Source: Stomoxys calcitrans (taxonomy: Eukaryota; Arthropoda; Insecta; Diptera; Muscidae). From it: a stretch of 64,000 bases of DNA. Made by a program: the position numbers and the translations under genes. Below, in pieces: positions 10,132 to 21,370 of the stretch. The notes under the pieces are model-generated. The model made no database searches. It was not told the origin of the DNA and worked only from the letters and a program-made list of their open reading frames with translations. The DNA lies in the NCBI RefSeq assembly GCF_963082655.1, contig NC_081553.1, positions 62,176,311 through 62,240,310 on the forward strand. Direction: 5' to 3'. Numbering within the stretch: position 1 is the stretch's first letter; every line of letters begins with the position of its first letter.

Positions 10132-10339
10132 TAAAATCGGTGCGGCAAGTGATAGAATGTGTAGGGCATGCGGGGAAGATGATGAGACGTTGGAGCATTT
10201 CCTTTGTCATTGCCCGGCTTTAACGTCCAACAGATACCGGCACTTAGGTGGAGACAAAATACCAGACATGAACCAACTTAGGGGAGTGGTAGTGAAAACA
10301 ATTAAGGATTTTGTAAGTAGCACGGAATTCCTAATTTAA
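10132..10339 (+). pseudogene. LINE C-terminal CCHC-like domain
   Basis: In-frame CRACGEDDETLEHFLCHCPA is the Cys/His-rich C-terminal motif of LOA/I/R1-class LINEs with RNase H. The ORF ends at 10339 (FVSSTEFLI). It follows directly on the RNase H segment when the MITE is discounted. Confidence 0.8.
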
Positions 10340-10399
10340 AATTTTCTTTTTAGAGGTTACTTTATAGTTTTTACATCCCACAACAAGCCGATTACTGGC

Positions 10400-10869
10400 T
10401 TAGGTATTTGTCCATAGTGGCATGGGGCGGATTAATATATGCACCCTCTTTTCAAACTAATCTAACCGAAACTAACTCAGTTTATACATATTTGAATTAT
10501 ATTGATTGAGGCTTCAATAGTTTTAAGAAGTCAAAAGGGGTGTATTGGTTTTGAAGTTGTTCATATCAACCAATCAGGGAAGGATTCGTTGTGAGAATTT
10601 GAGTACACAAGTGTAAAAAACTAAAGCTTCTAGAAGCTCAGGAAGTCAAATACGAATATCGCTTTGAGTGGGAACGGCGAACGTAGCCAGGGGGGGGGGG
10701 GGGGGGGCGGGGGGGCGTTAAAAGTCAAAACCAGGGGTCGGTTTATATCAGGGTATCTGTTTATAGACCGATTCCAATCATATACGGCACCCTCGCCTTT
10801 GACGGATTTCGGAGATTGGTTGGGCGATTTAAGGGAAATGGCAACCTAAAAGTAGACTAAAAATAGAAC
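10400..10869. other. spacer with poly-G run and degenerate HINE scraps
   Basis: A G-run interrupted by single C occurs at about 10,690-10,716. Fragments resembling HINE monomers (GCTTCTAGAAGCTCAGGAAG; GGTCGGTTTATATCAG) occur at 10,625-10,650 and 10,735-10,780. No gene is seen. Confidence 0.5.
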
Positions 10870-12546
10870 CAAGTAAAAAGTCATTAAGTTCGGCCGGGCC
10901 GAACTTTGGATACCCACCACCTCGAGTATATATGTAAACCCCCTTTCGTCACAATCCGATGAAAATTGGATAACTTAAGCACCCAAATTCGGCACGGACA
11001 TTGAGTGGTCTAATATTTATGTCACCATTAAATTTTGTAGAACAAAATATTGGTCTTTTTGGCAGATATATCCAATTTTAAACCGATTTGAACCATATTA
11101 AGGTCGGATATCGTGAGGTTCAGAAAAACTCACAGTTTAAAATTTCAGCGAAATCGGGTAATAAATAAAGCTTTAATGGACTTCAGTCCCCTTATCGGCC
11201 GATCGGTCTATATGGCAGCTATATCTAAATATAGTCCGATCTGAACCATATTTAGATCGGGTATCAGGAGGCTAAAAAAAACTCACTATTCCAAATTTCA
11301 GCGAAATCGGATAAAAATAAAGCTTTTATGGGCTTCAGGCCCTTTATCGGGAGACCGGTTTATATGGCAGCTATATTTAAGTGTGGTCTGATCTAATTCA
11401 TATTAAGGCCAGATGTCGGGAAACTTAAAATAACCGACTGTTGCAAATTTCAGCGAAATCGGATAATAAATAAGGCTTTTATGGGCTTCAGTCCCCTTAG
11501 TCCGATCTGTACCATATTTGGGTGGAATGTTGGGAGGCTTAAAACTGCGCAATATTCCAAATTTCAGCGAAATCGAATACAAAATAAAGCTTTTATGGCA
11601 TTCAGACCCTTTATCGGGAGATCGGTCTATATGACAGCTATATCTAAATATAGTCCGATCAGAACCATAATTAGGTCGGATGTTGGGAAGTCTTAACCTA
11701 TTCACTGATTCAAATTTCAGCGAAATCGGGTAATAAATAAGGCTTTTATGGGCTTCAGTCCACTTATCGGCAGATCGGTCTATTTGGCAGCTATATCTAA
11801 ATATAGTTCGATCTGTACCATATTTGGGTGGAATGTTGGGAGGCTTAAAACTGCGCACTATTCCAAATTTCAGCGAAATCGAATACAAAGTAAAGCTTTT
11901 ATGGCCATCAGACCCTTTATCGGGAGATCGGTCTATAAGGAAGCTATATCTGAGTATAGTCCTATCTGAACCATATTCACGTCACATGTCGGAAGGTTTA
12001 ATATAACCCACTGTTTCAAATTTCAGCGAAATCGGGCAATTAATAAAGCTTTTATGGTTTTCGGACCATTTATCGGGAGATCGGTCTATATGGTACCGAT
12101 ATCTCAATATAGTCCGATCTGAACCATATTTGGGTCAGATGTCGTAAAGCCTTAAACTTCTCACTGTTTCAAATTTCAGCAAAATCGGATTAAAAATAAA
12201 GTTTTTATGGGCAATAGACCTTTTATCGGAAAATCGGTCTATATAGCAGCTCTATCCAAATATGGTCCGATTTGGCCCGTTCCAGAACTTAACCAGCGTG
12301 CATCAAAAAAACGTATCTGTGCCAAATTTCAGCACAATATCTCAATTTTTGAGGGCTCTAGAGAGATTACAACAGACGGACGGACAGACAGACAGAGGGA
12401 CAGACACACGGACATCGTTAAATCGTCTTAGAATTTTACGGCGATCCGAAATATATACACTTTGTAGGGTCGCAAATTGATATTTCGATGTGTTTCAAAC
12501 GGAGTTACTAAATGAATATAACCCCTATCCTACGGAAGAGGGTATA
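10870..12546 (-). mobile_element. HINE, type iii body, complete
   Basis: The 3' end is at 10,870 (CAAG, complement CTTG), followed by the perfect hairpin AAGTTCGGCC-G-GGCCGAACTT (10,886-10,906) and the inner inverted repeat GGATACCCACCACC. The array holds type iii monomers with period 153 bp (box GATCGGTCTATATGGCAG at 11,620, 11,773, 11,926, 12,079, 12,232). The 5' block (GACGGACGGACAGACAGACA, then GATATTTCGATGTGTT) ends with CCTACGGAAGAGGGTAT. ORFs up to 161 codons cross the array but are repeat products. Confidence 0.85.
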
Positions 12547-12890
12547 AAAAATTGGTATTAAAATTTTAGGTAGGGTACCTGAGGGAACTACCCCACCCAA
12601 AAATCCACCCTAACGAATATATAAACCAATCTGCATATGGTATTCAATCGAAATATATTTTAAGAGTAGAAAGTGAAACTGATTCAACTTTTTGGTTCAA
12701 GTGTTTGGAGGGCTGCCCCAACCCTAAAACTCCCCTATATTACGACATATTTATAGATCATGGCAATATGAAGCACAAACGAAAGGTTTTTGAGAGTAGA
12801 GCACGAGTTTGATATTCACATTTGGGGCCACATATATGAGAGCCCGTCCCACCCCAAAATGTTTCCAAACAGGACTTACTTCCGACCGCG
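12547..12890 (+). repeat. type vi repeat fragment
   Basis: Two to three degenerate ~125-bp units of the GC-richer family that dominates 17-21 kb (TGGGTTCAAGTGTTTGGAGG-like, CATGGCAATATGAAGC, AAACGAAAGG). Non-coding. Confidence 0.7.
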
Positions 12891-13026
12891 GTAATAAAGA
12901 TCGTCTTAGATTTTTACGGCGATCAAGAATATATATACCTTATTGGGTCGGAAATAGATATTTCGATGTGTTGCAAACGGAATGACAAGATGAATGAATC
13001 CCCATCCTTCGTTTGTGGTTATAAAC
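12891..13026 (-). mobile_element. HINE 5' block fragment
   Basis: Only the 5' conserved block remains: GATCGTCTTAGATTTTTACG, then GATCAAGAATATATATACCT, GATATTTCGATGTGTTGC, ending CCCCATCCTTCG. It resembles the 5' block of the type ii/iii elements (GATATTTCGATGTG). Confidence 0.7.
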
Positions 13027-13227
13027 ATTTTTTTGGAAATCAGACCACATATGAAGACTAGGCAGCCCGAACAATTTTTCGAATTTCCAAGGTGACCAAA
13101 TTAAGGATCCTGCCAAGAGGCACATGGACCACCCCGGGCTTTGCATACGATCTTGCAAATACCTCAGCTCAAACCTTTACAAATTTAAAAGATATTCCCG
13201 TTCTTACTCGGCATATTTTTTAATAGT

Positions 13228-14780
13228 TATACACTCCACCATAGGATGTGGGTATACTAATTTCGTCATTCTGTTTGTAATGTGCTTCTGAGACCCCATA
13301 AAGTATATATATTCTTGATCGTCATGTCGATCTATTTTTTAATGATCATGTGATCATTTTAAGTCAATCTAGCCATGTATGTCCCTCCTTCGAAAGCACG
13401 CTAACTTTCGAAGGAGTAATGCTAGGAGCTTGAAATTTAACACAAATACTTCTTATTAGTGTAGGTCAGTTGGAATTGTAAATGTGCCAAATCGGTCCAT
13501 GTTTTGATATAGCTGCCATATTAACCGATCTTGGATCTTGACTTATTGAGCCTCTAGAGGGCGCAATTCTTATCCGATTTGACGGAAATTTATCACATAG
13601 TGTTTTGATATCACTTCCAATAACTTTGCTAAGTTTGGTTCAAATCGGTTCATAACCTGGTATAGCTGCCATATAAACCGATCATGGCTCTTGACTTCTT
13701 GAGTTTTCGAAGGCGAAATTGTTATCCGATTTGACTGATATTTTGCACATATAGTTTTGATATCACTTCCAATAACTGTGCGATGTATGGTTCAAATCTG
13801 TTCATAACCCCATATAGTTGCCATATAAACCGATCTTGGGTCTTGACTTCTTGAGCCTCTAGAGGGCGCAATTCTTGTCCGATATGACTGAAATTTTGCA
13901 CTTGGTGTTTTGGTATCACTTCCAACATTTATGCGAAGTATCGTCCAAATCGGTCCATACCCTGATATAGCTGCCATATAAACCGATCTTGGGTCGTGAC
14001 TTCTTGAGCCTCTAGAGGGCGCAGTTCTCATTCAATTTTACTGACATTTTGCACATAGTGTTTCGATATCACTTCCAATAACTGTGCAAAGTATGGTTCA
14101 AATCGGTTCATAACCTGATATAGCTGCTTTATAAACCGATCTTGGGTCTTGACTTCTTGAGCTTTTAGAAGGCGAAATTGTTATCCGATTTGACTGACAT
14201 TTCGGACGTAGTGTTTTGATATTACTTCCACCATTTATGCAAAGTATCGTCCAAATCGGTTCATACCCTGATATGGCTGCCATATATACCGATCTTGGGT
14301 CTTGATTTCTTGAGCTTTTAGAAGGCGCAATTCCTATCCGATTTGACTGAAATTTTGCACATAGTGTTTTGATATCACTTTCAACAACTGTGCGAAGTAT
14401 GGTTTAAATAGGCTCATACCCTGATATAGCTTCTATATAAACCGATCTTGGGTCTTGACTTCTTGAGCTTTTAGAGAGCGTAATTCTCATCCGACTTGGC
14501 ACAAATTTTGTATAACGGCTTCTCCCATGGCCTTCAACATACGTGTGCAATATGGTCGGAATCGATCTATAGATTGACAAAGCTGCCATATAAACCGATC
14601 TCCCGAATTTGCTTCTTGAGCCGCGAATCCAACTATAACTGGATATAGCTCCTCCTCCGTCCATATTCATTATTCTTTGTTTGCCTAAAAAGAGATATTG
14701 CACAAAAAACTCAACAGATGCGATCCATGGTGGAGGGTATATAAGATTCGGCCCGACTGAACTTAGCACGCTCTTACTTG
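13228..14780 (+). mobile_element. HINE, type i body, complete
   Basis: Begins TATACACTCCACCATAGGAT, carries the 5' block (GACCCCATAAAGTATATATA, CATGTATGTCCCTCCTTCG) and about seven type i monomers, then the 3' inverted repeat CCATGGTGGAGGGTATATAA and ends with CACGCTCTTACTTG at 14,780. The 3' hairpin is mutated (GGCCCGACTGAAC). Copies of a CCGTTCTCACTCGGCATA-like motif flank it closely on both sides (13,197 and 14,805). Confidence 0.85.
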
Positions 14781-15860
14781 TTAAATTTCAAAGAGATATC
14801 TCTACCGTTCTCACTCGGCATATTTTTCAACTTGGTATTTTCGATTTTCTCCCACTGTGCGGCATTGAGATCGTATAATATACGGACGATTTTACCACCA
14901 TGGCATCATAGCCGGATTTGGGCCATTTGCTATCCTTTAATCCCAACGATAAAATGTATTTAAAACGAATTTTGAATAAGGAGTTAAATCGTTTGGTGGC
15001 TTCTGACGGACGGACAACCTTATGCGAGTATACATAGAATTAAAATATCATTGCGACCACATATTTCTGATGGATGGGCTGCTCGGACAAACTTCGTCAG
15101 ATTAACGTAGCATGTCACGGCGATGAAGAACAAATACATGTATTGGCTGCGAGCAATATTTTTAGCGTTTCAAATAGAATTGAAAAATTTTGATGGAGTG
15201 TATAAGAAAAAAATTCAATTTATTATTCGAAATAGAATGGCACATATTTTAGATTTCCTAGCCATCCTCGAATGTCATAATAGAAAATCACCAGACAAAG
15301 AAAATCCCAACACCTGTTATACACTTTCATCTAGGTTTGTCAAAATGGTGGGACCTCAGAGAGGACAAAGTCACATGGTACGTTGATAAATATTCACAAA
15401 TATTTTTTTTTATATAAAAGCCAAGAATTTTTTTGTCTGCTCCAATTATGATGACGTTGGCCAAAATAAACAACAAAGCCGCATCAAAAAAAAAGCAAAA
15501 AATCAAAAACAGCAAATGATAGTATTGAAAACAAATAAATGCCATCTAAATTAATTTTCAAAGATGTCATGCCCATTCTCTAAGCATGAAGTGAAACGAG
15601 CAGGAAAATTGAAAATTTATTTTAAAGAAAACAGATAATTATGCATTTCATGAACTTGAGTGCTATTAAAAAAGCCATGAAGAGCAATAAATGTTGTTCT
15701 TTGTTTGGCATCATTAGCAGTCAATGGTAGGCGCTATTAAGTGGTGACCATGAGAAATGGTCAAGATGAAATTATTTTTAAAGAAAAAAATTCAAAAAAA
15801 AAAAAAAATATTTTGCTAAATATATTTTAAAACTTTTGTTTATACAGGGAGTTATGTGCA
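14781..15860. other. spacer without supported gene
   Basis: 14,791-14,870 matches 41,052-41,130 (a short unnamed repeat). 15,100-15,840 is AT-rich with A-runs; an 87-codon ORF at 15,123-15,386 has no recognisable domain and is not called. Confidence 0.5.
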
Positions 15861-15908
15861 GGGCCTGTTCCGCTGCGCCTTCTTTAACTCTTTAATATCT
15901 TTTTAGGG
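15861..15908 (+). repeat. 48-bp direct repeat, left copy
   Basis: GGGCCTGTTCCGCTGCGCCT, followed by TCTTTAACTCTTTAATATCT and TTTTAGGG. Repeated at 16,917-16,964 with only two differences (C for T). A 26-bp piece occurs inverted at 21,233-21,258. Confidence 0.9.
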
Positions 15909-16916
15909 TTTATATGGCATCTATACAAAAACATGTACCGATTTGGCCCATTTACAAACCCAAGCGACCTACACTAATAGGAAGTATTTGTGCAAAATAT
16001 CAAGCGGCTAGCACTACTCCTTCGACAGATGGACGGACGGACAGAAGGACGGACGGACAGACAGACAGACGGACAGACAGACAGACGGACGGACATACAG
16101 ATGGACGGACGGACAGATGGACGGACGGACAGATGGACGGATGGACAGTTGGACGGACGGACAGTTGGAAGGACGGACAGATGGACGGACGGACATATGG
16201 ACGGACAGACAGATGGACGGACGGACAGATGGACGGACGGACAGAAGGACGGACGGACAGACAGACAGACGGACAGACAGACAGACGGACGGACATACAG
16301 ATGGACGGACGGACAGATGGACGGACGGACGGATGGACGGACGGACAGATGGACGGACAGACAGATGGACGGACGGACAGACAGACAGACGGACGTACAG
16401 ATGGACGGACGGATAGATGGACGGACGGACAGATGGACGGACGGACAGATGGATGGATGGACAGATGGACTGACGGACAGTTGGAAGCACGGACATATGG
16501 ACGGACGGACAGATGGACGGACGGACAGATGGAAGCACGGACAGATGGACGGACGGACAGATGGACGGACGGACAGATGGACGGACAGATAGATGGACGG
16601 ACGGACAGATGGACGGACGGACAGACAGACAGACGACGGACGTACAGATGGACGGATGGACAGATGGACGGACGGACAGATGGACGGACGGACAGATGGA
16701 CGGACGGACAGATGGACGGACAGACAGACAGACAGACATACGGACAGACGGACGGACGTACAAATGGACGGACGGACAGATGGACGGACGGACAGACAGA
16801 AAGACGGACAGACAGACGGACGGATGGACGGACATGGCTACATCGACATAAAATGCCATGACGATCAAGAATATATGTACTTTATGGGGTCTTACACGCA
16901 TATTGCGATATTGACA
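15909..16916 (-). mobile_element. HINE 5'-half with expanded internal minisatellite
   Basis: Minus orientation. 15,909-16,023 is the junction of a last type i monomer with the 5' block (CCATTTACAAACCC, CGACCTACACTAATAG, AAGCGGCTAGC); 16,836-16,915 is the terminal part of the 5' block (GACATGGCTACATCGACATA, GATCAAGAATATATGTACTT, GGGGTCTTACACGCATAT). Between them the normally 20-30-bp GGACGGACAGAC stretch is expanded to about 810 bp. The 5' terminal inverted repeat is missing. Confidence 0.82.
16024..16835 (+). repeat. GGAC-based minisatellite (16-bp higher-order unit)
   Basis: Built from ACGG/ACAG/ATGG tetramers, most regularly the 16-mer GGACGGACGGACAGAT. About 50 units, with insertions such as GTTGGAAGG. 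It opens all six frames; the ORFs of 98-315 codons (TDGRTDGRT and SVRPSVCPS patterns) are artefacts. It arose inside the HINE 5' block, whose other copies hold only two to six tetramers. Confidence 0.95.
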
Positions 16917-16964
16917 GGGCCCGCTCCGCTGCGCCTTCTTTAACTCTTTAATATCTTTTTAGGG
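16917..16964 (+). repeat. 48-bp direct repeat, right copy
   Basis: GGGCCCGCTCCGCTGCGCCT, followed by TCTTTAACTCTTTAATATCT and TTTTAGGG. See left copy at 15,861; the two bracket the 1,008-bp HINE/minisatellite segment. Confidence 0.9.
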
Positions 16965-19010
16965 TGGGGACACTTCGTCCTGAATGTGGATATCGAATTC
17001 GTGCTAATGTAGCCTATGGCCGCCTATGACGCTGAACGCCTGCGTTCGAATCCTGACGGAACTTTGGACAATATCTAAAGCGGTGGTTAGCGGTCCCCTC
17101 TTAATGCTGGCGATATTTGCGAGGTACCATGCCATGCATGGTCATGTAAAAAATTCTCCCCCAAGAGGTGCCGCACTGTGCGGCATGCCGTTCACACTCG
17201 GCTATAAAAAAGGTCCCTTGATAAACTCAACTTGAATCGGAAAGCACTCATTGATGTGTGAGAATTTTGCCCCTGCTCAGTTTCTGGGTAAATTTGTACT
17301 CCTCTTCCAAATGCCTTTCATTTGGGTCCCATATTACCGTATTGGAAAATATTTCGGGTTTAGGGGGTATTTCGGGGGTGGTCACTTGGCCATTAAAGTA
17401 AATATAAGATTCGTGCTGTACTATCCGAAACATATCATATGAGTCCCATAAAGGCATGATCGGTAAATAAGTTGGGATTGACGGTCAATAAATTTCCACC
17501 CCAAATTGCTTTTATATAATAGGGAGCTTTTTTGTGGTGGGGCGGCTTCCCAAACACATGGCTCTATATTGTCGTGATTGGTCAAACAAACACATTACCA
17601 ATCTCCGAGATCTGATATTTTCGAAATTAGGGTTATGAGAAATGCTTCATAGGGGAGACATTTCGACCCAAATATGGATATCAAACTCGTGTCCACCCCC
17701 AAATCCCTTTACTTTGAGCCCCAACGGTGTAAATCGTTTGGATGGTGTATTGGGCCTGGGGCGGCCACCGGCACTTTGCCCTGAAAATAGATATCAAATT
17801 CGTTCTTTACCCCCAAATTCCTTTTATTTGAGCTCCATATTGCTATAGTCGGAAATAAAGTTCAGTTTAAGGGGCGCTTTAGGGCGTACCCACAAAATTG
17901 GATATCAAATTCGTTTTCTACTCTCAAATACCTTTAATTTGAGCCCCATTTTGCCATAATGGGTCAACTAATCTATTCGACGTATTTTTTTTTGGCGGAA
18001 TCCCATATAGTCATGGTCGTCTGATATGCCCATTTCGGGGGTATTTGGGGGTGGGGCGACCTCCCATTACATGGACCTAATTTTTTATGCCATATTTGCA
18101 ATCTACTGCCGGATACTTTTCTTTGAGTCCCATATTGACAGGAACGTTGAATATTTCTGTTACGAGGAGTTTTTGGGTTGGGGCGGCCCGCTGGATACTT
18201 GGACTCAAAATTTAATATGATATGAGGGTCAGCCACCATCCGATGTCTAAAAATTATATAACCTATGTTTCTTTTTTTTTTTTGATTCTACGGAACAAAC
18301 AAACAAACCGAGTCTCATATATGATGGGTCATATGCTCATTTAGGGAGTTTTTAGGGGTGAATTAACCCCCTACACTTCGATCTGACTTTGAATGTTAGA
18401 TTTGTAATCTACTCCCGAATACCTTTCATTTAACCCCATATTGATATGGACGACCAATTTTTATGCTTTTAGACATTTTGGGGTTAGAGAAACTTTCTTG
18501 TTACTTGAACACCATTTTTCTACCTTTCAATACCATTCATTTGATATGCATATTGTTTTTATCGGCCCACTTGTGATTTTGGGTGGTATTTTTGGGGTAA
18601 CGGGGAGGGTCCGCCTCCACCCGATATCAACAAATTATAAAGCATATTTCTCCTTCCTGACCATATTGGTAATCTACTCCCGAATACCTTTCATTTGAGT
18701 CCCATATTGTCATGATTGTCAAATAAATCTATTTTAAGAGGTTTTGGGGCTGGGGCGGCTCCCATGTACTTGGACCCAAATTTTATTATGAAATTCGTAC
18801 TCTACTCCTGAATACCTTTCATTTGAATTCCATATTGACCCGATCGATCCACTTTCATTTTTGGGTAGAACTTTTGTGGTAAAGGGAAGGGTCCGCCCCA
18901 CTCCCGATATCAACAAATTATATAGCCTATGTTTCCTTCCTTATAGACTCAGAACCGATTGTCTTGAAATTTTCACTGATGGTGCATAATGATCCCGTGG
19001 TGAAAATAGG
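16965..19010 (-). repeat. type vi ~125-bp repeats, reverse orientation
   Basis: Successive degenerate units containing ATACCTTTCATTTGAGCCCC, ATATTGCCATGATCG, GGGGCGGCCC and GATATCAAATTCGT. Unit length varies (about 118-135 bp). The array runs in the opposite sense to that at 19,180-21,060. A SINE is inserted near its left end. No coding is supported. Confidence 0.8.
16990..17290 (+). mobile_element. tRNA-derived SINE-1, degenerate full-length copy
   Basis: A degraded A box (AATGTAGCCTATGG region), then the diagnostic CCGCCTATGACGCTGAACGC, B box GTTCGAATCC, CGGTGGTTAGCGGTCC, CATGTAAAAAATTCTC, CACTCGGCTATAAAA, GCACTCATTGATGTGTGAGA and GCCCCTG. Same family as 28,399, 31,614, 31,854 and 63,440. 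It lies in type vi repeats. Confidence 0.85.
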
Positions 19011-19024
19011 GTACTACATTTTTT

Positions 19025-19075
19025 GATATCTGCAGAGGGGGGGGGGGGGGGTGGGGGCGGACCCTCCCCCTTGCC
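19025..19075 (+). repeat. poly-G tract at the meeting point of opposed type vi arrays
   Basis: About 15 G in a row followed by TGGGGGCGGACCC; sits between the two opposed arrays. Confidence 0.8.
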
Positions 19076-19179
19076 CTAATTTTCAGAAACGCCAGATCTC
19101 GGAGATGGGTGATGCGATTTAAGCGAAATTTTGTATGCTCTCATATAGTAACCAACAAACAAAAATTTAGTATCAAAAT

Positions 19180-21060
19180 TTCGGATGGGATACCTAGGGT
19201 GGGCGCCCCACCCCAAAACCTACCAACTATATATAAACACCAATCACGACAATATGGGGTTCAAATGAAAGGTATTTAAGATTAGAAAACGTATCTGATA
19301 TCCAATTGTCGGACCAAGTGTTTGGGGGACCACCCCAACCCCCAAAACACCCCTAAATCGGACATATTTACCGATCATGGCAATATGGGAATTAAATGAA
19401 AGGTATTTGCGAATCTGATATCGAAATTTGGGACAAAGTTTCTGGGTGTCCGCCCCTTCCCCAAAACATCCCCCAAACAGGACTTATTTTCTGGTCATGG
19501 CAATATGGGGCTTATCTGAAAGGTATTTGAATAAAGAATACGAATCTGATATCCAAATGTGGAGCCACCCCTTCCAAAAACCCTCTCCCTCTCAAAGACG
19601 ACAAATTTACGTCCATAGCAATATGGCGCTCAAATGAAAGGTATTTGCAAATAAAATATAAAACTGATATTCAAATTTGGGACAAAGTTTCTGGGGGTCC
19701 ACCCCTTCCCCAAAACATCCCCCAAACAGGACTTATTTTCTGACCATGGCAATATGGGGCTTAAATAAAAGGTATTTAAGTGTAGAACACGAATCTGATA
19801 TCCAAATGTGGGACCAAGTGTTTGAGGGACCGACCATCCCCGAGAACATCCCCCAAAGAAGACAAATTTACGACCAAAGCAATATGGGGCTCAAATGAAA
19901 GGTCTTTGGAAGTAAAGCACGAATCTGATATCAATGTTCGGGGAAAGTATCTATGAGGCCACCCCACCAATGGGAAGTATTTGCTGACCATTGCAATATG
20001 AGACTCAAATAAGAGGTATTTTAGGGCAAAACACGAATCTGATGTATATTTTCAAATTCAACTTACTGAGTGGCCGCTCCATCCCCCAAAACACCCCCCA
20101 AACCGGTCATGTTTGCCGACTATGGAAAAATGGAGCCCAAATGAAGGGTATTTGGAAGTAGACCATGAATCTGTCATCTACATTCGGGATCAACTGTGTA
20201 GGGGACGTCCCACCACCATAACAACCCCCAAGTAGGACGTAAATATTTGCTCACAAGACAATTTGGGTCTTCAAGACTGTGGAGCTCCCTATCCATAGTT
20301 TTTAAGGCCCATACCCCAAACCGTTCATATTTGCTGGCTTTTTCAATAAGGGGTTTAAGTGAATGATATTTGAGATTAGAAAACAAATTTGATATCCCAT
20401 TTTTAGATCAATGGCAATATGGGTTTCAAATATATGAGAAGAGAGCACCTTGCTTATATATTTTCAGGGCTTCGGGATGGGGGGACCACCCCACCTCCAA
20501 AACACCCCTAAATTGGGCATATTTACCGACCATGTCAATGTGGGGTTTAAATGAAAGGTATTGGGGGGCAGAGCAACAATTGATACCCACTTTCGGGACC
20601 AATTTTCGGGGGTATACCCCTTCCCAAAATACCTCACAAACAGCTAGTTTTTACTGACCGTCGCTACATGGGAGTCAAATAAAGGTATTTGGGAGTAGAA
20701 TACGAATTTGATATCCAAATGTAGGGCCATGTATTTAGAGCATCACCCCTTCCCCAAAACACCCCAAAGGGTCAAAATTTTTCGACCATGCCAATATGTG
20801 GCTGAAATGAAAGGTATTTGAGATTAGAAAACTAATTTGATAACCAATTTGGGCACCATGTGCTTGGGGGACGCCTCATCCTGTAAACTCCCCCTCAAAA
20901 ACAATGGCAATATGAATATTTGAGAGAAGAGAGCGATGCTGATATTTTATCAGGGCCAAGTGTCTGGGGGAACGCCTCACCCGCGAAAACTCTCCTAAAT
21001 CAGACATCATGAGAATATCGGGCTGAAATGAAGTATTTTAAGAATGGAGTACACCTTACA
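19180..21060 (+). repeat. type vi ~125-bp repeats, forward orientation
   Basis: About 14 degenerate units with AAATGAAAGGTATTTG, ACGAATCTGATATCCA, GTGTTTGGGGGACC, CACCCCCAAAACACCCC and GGCAATATGGGGCT. Spacing of the GGCAATATGGGG box is 118-131 bp, so there is no strict register, unlike the 153-bp HINE monomers. Non-coding. Confidence 0.82.
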
Positions 21061-21370
21061 TTCAAACTTAAATTCGTAGACCAATGAAGATCATATGGGA
21101 TTCAGCTACAGGCAGTTATATTGTTAAACTGTTTGTCAAGCGATATACTATTTTCGTAGCATGGTATTTCACTAAAAGCTCTTTAATTGTCGAAAATAAA
21201 TATTCCAAGGAAAATTTTGTTCCATATAAAGTAAAAGAAGGCGCAGCGGAGCGGGCCCGGACCGGGCATCGCTCTCTTCTCTCAAATACCCCATTTATTT
21301 AAACCCCATATTGCCATTGGTTTTGAGGGGGAGTTTACAAGATGAGGCATCCCCCAAGCACATGGTCCCA
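20855..21370. repeat. inverted duplication of about 100 bp (20,855-20,945 and 21,265-21,370)
   Basis: ACCATGTGCTTGGGGGA, CCTCATC, GTAAACTCCCCCTCAAAA, CAATGGCAATATG and ATTTGAGAGAAGAGAGCGAT occur in the left arm, and as their reverse complement in the same order in the right arm. The arms are much more similar to each other than to neighbouring type vi units. Confidence 0.8.
21233..21258 (-). repeat. inverted copy of the GC-rich end of the 48-bp repeat
   Basis: AAAAGAAGGCGCAGCGGAGC followed by GGGCCC; reverse complement of the start of 16,917. Confidence 0.88.

Larger units (their letters stand above)
9080..10400 (+). mobile_element. LOA/I-type LINE 3' part, interrupted by a MITE
   Basis: RNase H and the C-terminal zinc-finger-like domain of a LINE with RNase H are encoded in three frames on the plus strand. 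The 3' UTR follows from 10,340 without a clear poly-A. The copy is dead: two frames before the MITE, a further frame after it, and altered catalytic residues. Confidence 0.8.

Noticed and set aside
15914..16943. ORFs up to 315 codons (TDGRTDGRT; SVRPSVCPS) on both strands
   Set aside because: GGAC minisatellite has no stop codons in most frames; not coding.
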